Source of the DNA: Desulfurococcales archaeon
Lineage (GTDB): Archaea > Thermoproteota > Thermoprotei_A > Sulfolobales > Fervidicoccaceae
Reading direction: 5' to 3'
DNA: 38,679 nt
Assembly: GCA_027048265.1 (NCBI GenBank)
Contig: JALTXS010000161.1
Location: 1 to 38,679, forward strand
Under the pieces are notes generated by a model. That model saw only the letters and a list, made by a program, of their open reading frames with translations. It searched no databases and was not told the origin of the DNA. A program made the translations under genes and the position numbers. Positions within the stretch are counted from its first letter, which is position 1, and each line of letters starts with the position of its first letter. Positions 1 through 7,946 of the stretch are shown here, in pieces.

Positions 1-3
1 GGG

Positions 4-438
4 CTAGCCTGCGGAGTACAGCTCCTCCACGTCAACTTCCTCGAAGAACACCCGGGCGATGTCCTTTATGCTCACAATCCCCACGAGAACACCGTTGTCG
101 TCAACGATGGGCAGGTGACGGAACCCTCTTGATATCATTGTCTCGAGGGCACGAGAGGCGCTCCAGTCCTCCTTACCGACTATGGGGTTGGGGGTCATAA
201 CATCGCCCAGCCTGGTGTCGAGGCTCCTACCCTCACCGATGACCTTTATGAGCAGGTCCCTCTCGGTGAAGATACCCTCAGGCCTACCCTCGTCGTCAAC
301 TATGACCACCGAGCCTATCCTCCTATCAACCATCTCCCTAACAGCGTCAGCAACCCGGTCATCCCGCCTCATTTTCACAACATCCTTAATCTCGAGAGTA
401 AAAAGGGGAGGACCCTCACTGCAGAGGAGCTTACCCAT
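4..438 (-). CDS. CBS-domain pair protein
   Basis: A 144-residue soluble protein made almost entirely of two CBS domains, about residues 14-68 and 76-136. Each shows the family pattern, with GSVVIVDDEGRPEGIFTERD in the first and FRHLPIVDDNGVLVGIVS in the second. CBS pairs bind adenosine nucleotides and usually act as energy or ligand sensors; no catalytic or DNA-binding domain is attached, so the partner is unknown. The ATG at 436-438 is preceded by GGTGATT, a good archaeal ribosome site. The stop lies four bases from the window edge, so any downstream operon partner is out of view. It is GC-rich like the core genes, unlike the AT-rich DNA beside it. Confidence 0.9.
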   Translation of the reverse strand: MGKLLCSEGPPLFTLEIKDVVKMRRDDRVADAVREMVDRRIGSVVIVDDEGRPEGIFTERDLLIKVIGEGRSLDTRLGDVMTPNPIVGKEDWSASRALETMISRGFRHLPIVDDNGVLVGIVSIKDIARVFFEEVDVEELYSAG

Positions 439-930
439 ACCATAATCACCCCATAAGCTACAAAGAATGGTTGAAACATGTTAGCAAGGACTGTTTGATA
501 AGATATGGAGGGAGTCAGTTAAAAAACATACCTCAAATTCCCCGAAAGGCTGTCAACGTAGTCATTCCTTGTATGGACTCTGCGGATGTGTTCTTTTTAC
601 CCTACTTAGGAAGGGAAAAGTTTAGTTAACTTATGGAACTTTTACTGAAAGCTTTTAAGAATAATTCAATAACATGAACATATAGTTACAATGTGTTTGA
701 CTGGTATAACCTCGTGTTATAGCTTTAGTTACAGTATTAAGAGTCCCAGAAGTGGGATGAAGGAATAGTTAGACAAGAGACAAGTTAGATATAGACTGCA
801 CACATGAAATGAGGGTGTTTTTATTCAATTTTCAACTAACCGAAAATAATAAGGGAACCTAGATGCATTCAATTGAACAATACTGCAGACTACTTTCACA
901 CACAATGATGCTTTGGTAGGTGCGTGTGTT
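439..930. other. AT-rich intergenic region upstream of the csx1-like gene
   Basis: About 490 bases, visibly richer in A/T than the flanking genes. It holds the promoter of the CBS gene at its left end and presumably that of the csx1-like gene at its right end; CCGAAAATAATAAGG around 840-854 is a plausible BRE/TATA about 75 bases before the chosen GTG. One short open frame (471-629) is listed separately. I see no RNA gene, inverted repeat or CRISPR repeat here. Confidence 0.5.
471..629 (+). pseudogene. possible gene fragment or very small ORF (52 aa)
   Basis: An open frame from a TTG to TAA encodes 52 residues that read like real protein (near the end: VNVVIPCMDSADVFFLPYLG). The frame stays open upstream into the antisense of the CBS gene, there is no clear ribosome site before the TTG, and I recognise no family. 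It could be the 3' remnant of a lost gene, a genuine short protein, or chance. Its place between a core gene and the accessory csx1-like gene fits a decayed remnant. Confidence 0.25.
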
Positions 931-2430
931 GTGTCGAGACTCTGCGTTTTTCAGGTTCTTGGGGCTATTAGGGGTTATGAGAAAGTTATATACGAACTTA
1001 AGGACCGCAGGGAAGAAGCTAGACTCTCGGGCAAAGCACTTTGCAACTTTCTCGCCAGCCCCGATGAGTGCAAACTGTACATTTTGGCCCCCGAGAGCCT
1101 AGTAACGACTGTCGCGAGTACTTCTAAAGAGGCACATGATCTCCTCAGCAACTGGGAAGAGCTGTCAATGACGATCGGCAACCATGTTAAGGAGCTCGCA
1201 TCTGGTATTCCAATGGAAGTAAGAATTTTGCCGTCCATAGGCTTATACAGCGGTAACAACTGGAGGGTTAGGTTCGATGGATCTGGGCAGGGTGAGGTGG
1301 AGCTGGCTATTCTAATACATATGCTTGAGGCGACAGGCTACGGGGGTAACTGCTGTTCTAGGGTCGTGTTCGATATCTCAACCGGGCTCAATATCTACGC
1401 ATCAATGGCTGTGAAAGCCCTCCGATCCCTGGTGACCGCGGACAAGCTTGGTAGACTGGATGATATACTTTTTGGTGATATATCTGGAATAGAAGCTGCT
1501 ATAGCATATGCTACACCTGTTCAAAGGGGATACAGAGGCCCCTATACACTTAATATCGAGGAGCTAGACGCTAGAATATTCTTCACATACCCCCTTACAG
1601 TAAGCGACATCCACAATGTGAAGCCAGATAATATCATAAGGGGCTTAAATAAGGAAGAGAAAAAGAAGGTTGGTAAATGCTACTCCGAGTTATTCAGCAA
1701 AATAAGGGATTTTCTGAGGCTTGGTCTTAAACTTCATAACACCATAAAATACAATGTGCCGCTGGCATTGTACCAGATTAGGTCCGAGGGACTGGTTGAA
1801 AGATGTGCCCACTATCCCCTGAATCTGGTTGAGAAACTAGCGAGATTCATTGAAGATTCGTGGAAATTAGGTATTGTTCCTAAAGCACGGTCTGTCGACT
1901 TTAACGGTAGCGAGCTAAAAGTGAAGTACAGTGGCGTGGAGAGAAGGCTCACGCTTTATACTGTACAGGCATTATTTGAGACAGCTGCACTAATGAGGCT
2001 GAGAGAGAGGCTCCTAGCAGGTGCTAGCATGGATATAGGCATTAGTATCGACAAGATAAGGAGTGATTTCACCAGTATCTACGAGAATAATAGCTATCTC
2101 TCACAGGACCTCATGCTTAACAAAAGACTGCTAGAAAGGGACCTGAGGGAAGTGGAAAGAGCTGCAGCCAAGCTGAATGAGGGAGAATGCAAGACGCTCA
2201 AAGAACTTCTTGAAAGTAACAGCAACCACGAAGGAAGCTCTAAACAAGGAGGTAGTAGAGGCAGTAATGAAGAAATGAAGCGGGTATCAGACCCTAAGAG
2301 AAACTTCTTCGCCCACAGCGGCCTCTCCAAGGAACTGGTTGAAACGTGTAGGGAAAACGCGAACACGTTAATAAGATATAGAAAAGAAAAACTTAGAGAA
2401 GTGGAGGATTGGCTGGAAAAACCTGTTTAG
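931..2430 (+). CDS. csx1: Csx1-family CARF-HEPN ribonuclease (CRISPR-associated, stand-alone)
   Basis: About 499 residues. The N-terminus (LCVFQVLGAIRGYEKVIYEL) matches the Csx1 opening, a beta strand ending in G followed by YE. The DISTGLN segment, about residues 148-154 from this start, is the Csx1 DxTHG-like nucleotide-pocket motif of a CARF domain. Near the C-terminus RNFFAHSG gives the R-X4-H active-site motif of a HEPN RNase (Arg about 457, His about 462), after a charged Ser/Gly-rich linker. In type III CRISPR systems such proteins bind cyclic oligoadenylate and then cut RNA. I chose GTG 931 because the Csx1 fold begins there; TTG 913 is the longer alternative, and no in-frame ATG exists. 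No cas10, other cas gene or array is present. AT content is higher than in neighbouring genes, suggesting transfer. Confidence 0.8.
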   Translation: MSRLCVFQVLGAIRGYEKVIYELKDRREEARLSGKALCNFLASPDECKLYILAPESLVTTVASTSKEAHDLLSNWEELSMTIGNHVKELASGIPMEVRILPSIGLYSGNNWRVRFDGSGQGEVELAILIHMLEATGYGGNCCSRVVFDISTGLNIYASMAVKALRSLVTADKLGRLDDILFGDISGIEAAIAYATPVQRGYRGPYTLNIEELDARIFFTYPLTVSDIHNVKPDNIIRGLNKEEKKKVGKCYSELFSKIRDFLRLGLKLHNTIKYNVPLALYQIRSEGLVERCAHYPLNLVEKLARFIEDSWKLGIVPKARSVDFNGSELKVKYSGVERRLTLYTVQALFETAALMRLRERLLAGASMDIGISIDKIRSDFTSIYENNSYLSQDLMLNKRLLERDLREVERAAAKLNEGECKTLKELLESNSNHEGSSKQGGSRGSNEEMKRVSDPKRNFFAHSGLSKELVETCRENANTLIRYRKEKLREVEDWLEKPV

Positions 2431-2508
2431 TTAACTTGTTAATTACCATTATAAAAAATTAGGTGCGTTCATTACACTGGCCCAGCCTAGTTAGCTCAAT
2501 TAATAGCC

Positions 2509-3018
2509 TTACATAAACTGTAATGCGGAATAAGCATTTAACTCTGTGATTAGGCTTTTGAGTCTTGGAAAGACTCTGGTTAGGACCCGTATGCATAGCA
2601 CGTCTGCCTCTCCCCTAGTAGGGTGTGGAGAAATAAGCAGAGACTTGCTAGTGGTCCAAGGTTCTCGGCCGCTTTGTTCGCGAGCATGTATGCTTTCCGT
2701 ATTTGCTGAGGTAGCTTGGAGTAATTGAACCGTATCTTCTAAGTGTGCCGTCGCCATTATCTCGCTGGTGGCCTTTCTTATCTTAGTACTTGACTATGGG
2801 TATCTTAATTTCTTAATGTTAACCCTCAATAGTTCTAATTCAAAGTCTAGGTCTAGCGCTCCGTAGATGCTATCATATCATGTTTTGTAGAGTATGTTTA
2901 GTAGACCCTTTCCGTAGGATTGTCCTCAGCGAGTTACGCCTCTATCTACAAAGCAAACCATATCGCATCGTATTCCTGAGTTAATGTGGAAAAATGTACT
3001 GTGGTATTTTTCCCGGCT
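2509..3018 (-). pseudogene. decayed gene of unknown family, one frame with three stops
   Basis: On the minus strand a single reading frame runs from about 3018 to the stop at 2509, interrupted only by TGA at 2926-2928, TGA at 2878-2880 and TAG at 2794-2796. The pieces between the stops look like protein, for example YDSIYGALDLDFELELLRV and GQSYGKGLLNIL. The last part is an 82-codon open frame starting at ATG 2757. About 170 codons with only three stops in AT-rich DNA is fewer than chance would give. I do not recognise the family. The alternative is that only the 82-codon piece is a small gene, or that all of it is chance. Confidence 0.35.
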
Positions 3019-3142
3019 CTACTTGGAGACGAGGAAACCTATAAGAGGATTAAGGGAGGAGGAAGAAGCGGCTTTCCTAGACCTAGTCCTTTATGCCCCA
3101 CTTTTCGGCGAGTTCCTTATTCTCGTGGAGCTAATCTATTAG
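2984..3142 (+). pseudogene. possible gene fragment or small ORF (52 aa)
   Basis: ATG 2984 opens a 52-codon frame with a helical, protein-like C-terminal half (EEEEAAFLDLVLYAPLFGEF). The frame is open upstream back to TAG at 2915, and codons after its TAG stop still read plausibly for a short distance. No family is recognised and no strong ribosome site is seen. It partly overlaps the decayed frame on the other strand, so at most one of the two is real over 2984-3018. Confidence 0.25.
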
Positions 3143-3195
3143 CTCCACCCTTTCTATGGAATTGGGTATAAGTTCTATGAGCCTCTCTATTATTA

Positions 3196-3543
3196 GCCTT
3201 CACCTATAAGCCTCAGTGAGAAAAACAATCTATGCTCATGTTCTGCTATAGTGAGAAGTTCAAGGACTAAGGTTTAGTCTATTGTACCGTCTTCTTTAAC
3301 TGTATCGAGGCTTCTTAGTACCCCCAACGTTACTAGCTCCTCGAACTCGTGGCGTGAGAGTAGCTTGAGGAGTGGTTTCACACACTCTGGCTTGACTGGC
3401 GACTTCTTCTCAAGGATTATCCAAAGGGTTACCCTGCTTACCCCTGCAAGCTCCGTCACACGCTTCCTACCGTGCTTCTCAACCTTATGTTTGAGTATAC
3501 GCTGACGCGTCTCCTCGCTCAACTTTGTTGGGTCGACTTGCAT
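3196..3543 (-). pseudogene. N-terminal remnant of a crenarchaeal integrase (tyrosine recombinase)
   Basis: The open part (ATG 3543 to TAA 3274-3276) encodes 89 residues with a helix-turn-helix (RVTELAGVSRVTLWIILE) and an EEL.TLGVL.SLDTVKEDGTID stretch. This resembles the N-terminal domain of integrase-family proteins of Desulfurococcales/Thermoproteales, as I remember them. The same frame continues past TAA for 26 more codons (TLVLELLTIAEHEHRLFFSL...) and then hits a run of stops. The first stop sits where a tyrosine (TAC/TAT) would give a continuous DGTIDY-type sequence, so this is a broken gene, not a short complete one. The catalytic domain (R...H.R...Y) is absent. A GGAG sits just before the ATG. 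It lies on the same strand as and 131 bases downstream of a tRNA gene, the usual integration target. Confidence 0.55.
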
Positions 3544-3674
3544 CTACTACTCCTGATTGTCAGCCATGACTACCACTTCTGAAGTTTCAGCCTGCTCCAA
3601 GGAGGTGAAACACAGGATATTTTTTATATAGATTGTGGGGCTGGAGGAGAAGGTTTAAATATGAGGCATTTAAG

Positions 3675-3781
3675 TGGAGCCGCCGGCGGGATTCGAACCC
3701 GCGGCCACCGGCTTACAAGGCCGGCGCTCTTGGCCCCCTGTGGGGCCCTGCGCAGGGGTCTGCCAGCTGAGCTACGGCGGC
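3675..3781 (-). tRNA. tRNA-Thr (anticodon UGU) with D-arm intron
   Basis: On the minus strand: acceptor GCCGCCG (3775-3781) pairs with CGGCGGC (3679-3685), followed by discriminator U and an encoded CCA (3675-3677). The anticodon stem CCGGC/GCCGG closes the loop CUUGUAA, giving anticodon UGU (Thr). The T arm is GCGGG-UUCGAAU-CCCGC. The D arm is interrupted: GCUC-AGCUGGCA is followed by about 31 extra bases (+ strand 3730-3760, boundaries within about 2 bases) before GAGC. Removing them leaves a normal 76-nt tRNA including CCA. Non-canonical tRNA introns removed at bulge-helix-bulge motifs by splicing endonuclease are common in crenarchaea. Upstream on the minus strand, CAAATAAAAACCC (about 3790-3802) is a TATA candidate. 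Confidence 0.92.
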
Positions 3782-3943
3782 TTTCTCGGGTTTTTATTTG
3801 TTGTTTGTGTGAGGGTTTTATTTTTGGCGTTTTCCATGTGTTTGGTGTTGTGGTTTTTGCGTTAGCTTTTTTATTCTGGTTGGTGGTATTGTTGGTTGGT
3901 GGCTTGTCTTTTCTTGTATATGTTTGTATATATGGCGGTGTTT

Positions 3944-4648
3944 ATGGCAGGGGCTGTTGTCGAGCTTAGGGATGTTTGGAAGGTGTATAGGGTCGGGAAG
4001 AGGAGCTATCCCGCTCTAAGGGGCCTGAGTTTGTCTGTGGAAGAGGGGGAGTTTGTGGCTATTGTCGGTCCCTCGGGAAGTGGTAAGTCCACCCTCCTTA
4101 ACCTCATAGGGGCTCTTGACAGGCCTAGTAGGGGGAGTGTTCTTATAAACGGGGTGGACATATCGAGGCTCAGTGACAACCAGATGGCGGAGTTGCGTAA
4201 TCGTGTAATAGGGTTTGTGTTCCAGAGTTTTAACCTGATAAGCCACCTGACGGCCCTGGAGAACGTCATGGTCCCCATGATACCTGCGGGCATCCCTCGG
4301 TCTGAGAGGAAGAAGAGGGCCCGTAGGCTCCTTGAGAGGTTCCTCCCACCCGAGATTGCGAATAAGAAGCCCCTGGAGCTGAGCGGGGGGGAGCAGCAGA
4401 GGGTGGCGATAGCGCGGGCCCTGGCCAACGATCCCCGCATAATACTGGCGGACGAGCCCACGGGGAACCTTGACTCCAAGTCGGCTGAGAGGGTGATGGA
4501 TGTCTTCCGGGAGCTCCACGGTGAGGGCCGGACCATAATCATGGTTACACATAACCTCGAGATAACCCGATACTGTGACCGGGTAGTACGCATACAGGAT
4601 GGCAGGATTGCGGGATACGATGTAAGGGGTGGCGGACGTGCTAGTTAG
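3944..4648 (+). CDS. ABC transporter ATP-binding protein, MacB/LolD type
   Basis: About 234 residues, a single ABC domain. Walker A is GPSGSGKST (about residues 42-50), the signature is LSGGEQQRVAIARAL, Walker B is IILADEPTGNLD, and the switch histidine is in THN. The NLDSKSAERVMDVFRELH stretch and overall length match the LolD/MacB/FtsE branch, whose members power FtsX-type permeases rather than classical importers. I start at ATG 3944, which has GGCGGTG four bases upstream; the frame extends to 3896 but that extension is hydrophobic and unlike the family. The 3' end overlaps the next gene by 20 bases and the matching FtsX permease is two genes downstream, so the three are one transcription unit. 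Confidence 0.93.
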   Translation: MAGAVVELRDVWKVYRVGKRSYPALRGLSLSVEEGEFVAIVGPSGSGKSTLLNLIGALDRPSRGSVLINGVDISRLSDNQMAELRNRVIGFVFQSFNLISHLTALENVMVPMIPAGIPRSERKKRARRLLERFLPPEIANKKPLELSGGEQQRVAIARALANDPRIILADEPTGNLDSKSAERVMDVFRELHGEGRTIIMVTHNLEITRYCDRVVRIQDGRIAGYDVRGGGRAS

Positions 4649-7600
4649 AAGAGAAGCTTCTACCATTCCTAGATTAATTGTAATCATAGCCATGGTTCTC
4701 CTAGCATTCATTACTACCCTGTTAGTCCAAGAAACGAATGCCCAACTTCCGCCCCAGCTTAACATGACCCGGGTCATAGGCGTCGCGTGGGAGGGTGTCG
4801 AGAACGGTGTCTGCCCCTCCCCAGGCGATAGTGCTGTGAACTTGCTGGTAAGGGTCCAGTACCTGGGGAAGGAGCCCCTGGCGGGGATTGAGGCCACTCT
4901 TGAACTTCCCTGGGGTCTGGAGAGCCTGGAGGGAGACGATAGTGCAAAAGTGTACCTTCCCGGCCCCATTCAGCCAGGGGGAATTGTGGTATTTAAGTTC
5001 CCCCTGAACGTGAGTGACAAACTAACGGTGGGGGAGAAAGAGGCAGACCTCACCCTGAGTGCTCCTGGCGTGTTAGAGGAGACCCACAAGGTCGCCGTAT
5101 GGATTGGGGATTCTCCCCTTATTGAGGTCAGGCTACTTAACCTCAGCGCCCTAGCGGGGGGCGAGAACAGGGTCCTGCTCAGCATAGCAAACCGGGGTAC
5201 GGGGGAAGCCTGGGACCTGAGGGTCTACCTGGAGAGCAGGGAGGGGCTTCCCCTGGAGCCGAGTACGGTCTACATAGGAACCCTGCCTGGAGGGGAGGAG
5301 AGAATAATTGAACTAATGCTTAACACAAGCCGTGAGACAAGCCCCCGGCCGCTTAGCCTAGAAGTCAGGCTAAGCGGTTATGATGAGTGTAGGGGGCTCT
5401 GGGAGGAAACGAAGCTCCTAACACTACCTCTCGATCTCCCTCCAGTGGACGGTGTTAGGATAACCGCATGGGCTAGAGATCTTAGAGCGGGCGGTCAAGG
5501 AGTGCTTCACGTGGCCCTGGAGAACCAGCTACCCTACGCGGCTCACGACATTGTCCTCAGCCTCAGCCTGCCGGGGTTCCTGGCCCTACCTAACACAAGT
5601 GACCTCATTGAAGTTGGAAGCCTAGGGCCGGGGGAGACCACTGTCATAGATTTGCCGCTCAGGGTATCGAGCACCGCGCCCGACCTGGGCAGGGTTGGGA
5701 TAAGCGTCGCGTACAAGGTGGGCTTGATTAGCCTTACCCACACCACATCCGTAGATATTCCCATCGAGAAGCCCCCGAGACCCCAGGTCGATTTGAATGT
5801 AAATGTTAGGGACACCCCAGTTTCTGGGAGTGTATCAAGAATAAAGGTCACGGCCACTAATAAGGGGGATACGCCTGCCGAGAACGCACAGATTGTTGTT
5901 AGCGCCCAGCCACCTGCACAGGTTCTTGGACTAGCGTCGAGGACTCTGGGGAGGCTGGAGCCTGGTGAGCAAATCAGCCTGTCTTACAACGTATACATCC
6001 CCCCAGGCGTCTCGGGAACCCTGCAACTAAGGGTTTCACTCTCATACGAGGACGCTTTGACGGGTAAGCCCGGAGTGAAGGAGCAGGCCTTTGCATTACC
6101 AATAGAGTCGAGGGGAAGCAGTGACCTGACTGTCATTCTTTCTCCTCCCAGCTTGAAGGCAGGCCACATAGTCCCGGTTGAGGCTACCGTCATAAACACT
6201 GGCCAAGCTTCTCTAGAGAACGTTACAATAACTCTCAGCCTGCCCCCCACTATAAGGCTAGTAGGAGTAAACCAGGAATGGTTCATACCAGAGCTAAAGC
6301 CAGACGAGAAGGCTGCGAGAGTCTACTATGCATACACTGTTCCCCAGGCAAGCGGCGTTGAGACCATTACTGTTACCCTGACCTATTACAAGGATGGTAT
6401 GCGTAACGAGAAGGTCCTCCCCTTGGGCATCCCCGTAGTGAGCCCTCCTACACCCATGCCCTCTGTTAGGCTCTACGAGAAGGCTCTTGTCGAGGGCAGG
6501 GAGAATAGGGTTTCCCTAGTTGTTGAGAATCGTGGCAGGGAGACCGCCTACAACCTGACCCTGAACATCCAAAGCCCTACAGCCACCATAGCCCCGCCTA
6601 CGCTCTATGTTGGCACCCTTCCACCGGGTGGCAGTAAGGAATTTAGAACGACTGTAACCCCCTCATCTCCGGGGCCGATTACCCTCCAGTTGCAGATGTT
6701 CTACGAGGACGAGCTTGGGAGGCAGCATTCGGTGTCCCAGACGTTGGGGGTCAAAGTCCTCCCAAAGCCGACCTCGAGCGCCATCGAGATAAGGTTGGTC
6801 CGCCCAAATAATGCGGAGCTTGGACCGGGTAGCCACAGGGTGGTGTTCGAGATTATTAACAAGCTTGACCATCCCCTGCAGGATGTGGTTGTTGGCGTCA
6901 GGACTGGGGCGGCTTCTCCCATAGTAGTAAACACTGGGGCATCACCCATCGTTATAGGGGGGATGGGGCCGGGGGAGTCTCGGGAGATCGGGCTCGACGT
7001 GCTTGTCCTCCCAGTACAGTCGGAGGCACGGGCATCCATAATTCTCAGTGTGTCCTATTGGGACCCGGAAAACGGTCCTGGAAACAGAATGTTGGAGACC
7101 TACTTCAGGGTTAGTCCCATCCCCACACCCCAGCTCCAGGCGAGCCTGGAGCCCACAACGATAGAGGCCGGGAGACCCACGCCTGTCCTGATAAAAATCC
7201 AGAATACAGGTACGAGTGACTGGGAGTCAGTTGAGGCAACGTTAACGCCCCTGGGTCCGTCTTCAATCATAGTTGGCACGTCACATTACTCCCTAGGAAT
7301 GATGCCTGCAGGGAAAGCCAGTGTAATAAATACGACGCTCTACGTGCCCCCCACGCTTGGGGATAATGTTGCCCTTACCCTAACTCTAAAACTGTACCAG
7401 GGAGGCATGCCTTTCACAATTACGAGTACCCTGGGGTTCCTTGTCAAAAAGACTCCTGTCCTGGAGGTCACTGAAATGAGCGTTATACCCGAAGACGTGG
7501 TAGAGGGGCAGCCCTTCAGCCTATCTATAACTCTGAGCAACCTTGGCAAGGGGGCTGCTGAGAAGGTCTTCTTAGAAACGGGGCTTCCACAGGGGATTGA

Positions 7601-7946
7601 GGCCCTTTCATCGACCAGGGTCTTTGTTGGCAGGATAGGCCCGGGTACAAGCAGTACCCTGACCCTGAGCCTAGTGCCCCAGGCGGGCTCTGCTGGAGAC
7701 AGGACCCTTTCCCTAAGGATAACATATGAGGACAATCTGGGCAACTCTTATCAGGAGACCCTGGAAGTGCCCGTCAGAATACAGTCTACCCTAAATCAGG
7801 TTACAGGAGAGGGAGGAGGACAGGTTGAACAGGGGAGTAGTGCTGCCCCCTTCGGGCTTGAGGGGGCTCGCCTGATAGCCGTACTTGGTGTCGTGATTGT
7901 TGCACTTGTGGTCGCCAAGATTGTGAGGAGCCGGGGCCATGATTAG
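4629..7946 (+). CDS. large surface protein of beta-sandwich (CARDB-like) repeats, ABC operon partner
   Basis: 1105 residues starting at GTG 4629. A signal peptide or anchor (about residues 13-38, ending TNAQL) leads to roughly nine repeats of 100-115 residues, beginning near 45, 163, 275, 388, 498, 610, 718, 833 and 944. Each carries the pattern of NxG..A.NV..., a proline-rich strand and LGxLxPGE. This is the look of CARDB/COG1361-type cell-adhesion folds, so several extracellular beta-sandwich domains are inferred. A hydrophobic helix near 1080-1098 followed by RSRGHD anchors the C-terminus in the membrane. The gene overlaps the ATPase gene by 20 bases and the permease gene by 8, so translation is coupled. 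By position it replaces the MacA-like periplasmic partner of bacterial MacB systems. The ligand or cargo is unknown. Confidence 0.85.
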   Translation: MADVLVRREASTIPRLIVIIAMVLLAFITTLLVQETNAQLPPQLNMTRVIGVAWEGVENGVCPSPGDSAVNLLVRVQYLGKEPLAGIEATLELPWGLESLEGDDSAKVYLPGPIQPGGIVVFKFPLNVSDKLTVGEKEADLTLSAPGVLEETHKVAVWIGDSPLIEVRLLNLSALAGGENRVLLSIANRGTGEAWDLRVYLESREGLPLEPSTVYIGTLPGGEERIIELMLNTSRETSPRPLSLEVRLSGYDECRGLWEETKLLTLPLDLPPVDGVRITAWARDLRAGGQGVLHVALENQLPYAAHDIVLSLSLPGFLALPNTSDLIEVGSLGPGETTVIDLPLRVSSTAPDLGRVGISVAYKVGLISLTHTTSVDIPIEKPPRPQVDLNVNVRDTPVSGSVSRIKVTATNKGDTPAENAQIVVSAQPPAQVLGLASRTLGRLEPGEQISLSYNVYIPPGVSGTLQLRVSLSYEDALTGKPGVKEQAFALPIESRGSSDLTVILSPPSLKAGHIVPVEATVINTGQASLENVTITLSLPPTIRLVGVNQEWFIPELKPDEKAARVYYAYTVPQASGVETITVTLTYYKDGMRNEKVLPLGIPVVSPPTPMPSVRLYEKALVEGRENRVSLVVENRGRETAYNLTLNIQSPTATIAPPTLYVGTLPPGGSKEFRTTVTPSSPGPITLQLQMFYEDELGRQHSVSQTLGVKVLPKPTSSAIEIRLVRPNNAELGPGSHRVVFEIINKLDHPLQDVVVGVRTGAASPIVVNTGASPIVIGGMGPGESREIGLDVLVLPVQSEARASIILSVSYWDPENGPGNRMLETYFRVSPIPTPQLQASLEPTTIEAGRPTPVLIKIQNTGTSDWESVEATLTPLGPSSIIVGTSHYSLGMMPAGKASVINTTLYVPPTLGDNVALTLTLKLYQGGMPFTITSTLGFLVKKTPVLEVTEMSVIPEDVVEGQPFSLSITLSNLGKGAAEKVFLETGLPQGIEALSSTRVFVGRIGPGTSSTLTLSLVPQAGSAGDRTLSLRITYEDNLGNSYQETLEVPVRIQSTLNQVTGEGGGQVEQGSSAAPFGLEGARLIAVLGVVIVALVVAKIVRSRGHD

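Larger units (their letters stand above)
2431..3195. other. non-coding stretch of decayed gene remnants
   Basis: About 765 bases with no intact gene I can defend. Reading all frames reveals broken but protein-like stretches on both strands, listed as separate entries, and then a decayed integrase gene on the minus strand. The base composition is AT-rich like the DNA around the csx1-like gene. CATTATAAAAAATTAGG at about 2447-2463 could be a promoter element or the termination region of the csx1-like gene. The stretch resembles the degraded remains of an integrated element. Confidence 0.5.

Noticed and set aside
621..2437. 12-base repeat TTTAGTTAACTT at 621-632 and 2426-2437 flanking the csx1-like gene
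   Set aside because: Could look like a target duplication, but AT-rich 12-mers recur by chance in a window this size, the second copy spans the stop codon, and there are no terminal inverted repeats or transposase.
2546..2728. 60-codon plus-strand frame in the decayed region
   Set aside because: It overlaps the minus-strand frame that extends coherently over 170 codons; its own translation has no recognisable feature.
4016..4969. 317-codon open frame on the minus strand across the ABC ATPase and the repeat protein
   Set aside because: It lies antisense to two well-supported genes, has no recognisable domain, and is the usual by-product of GC-rich coding DNA.
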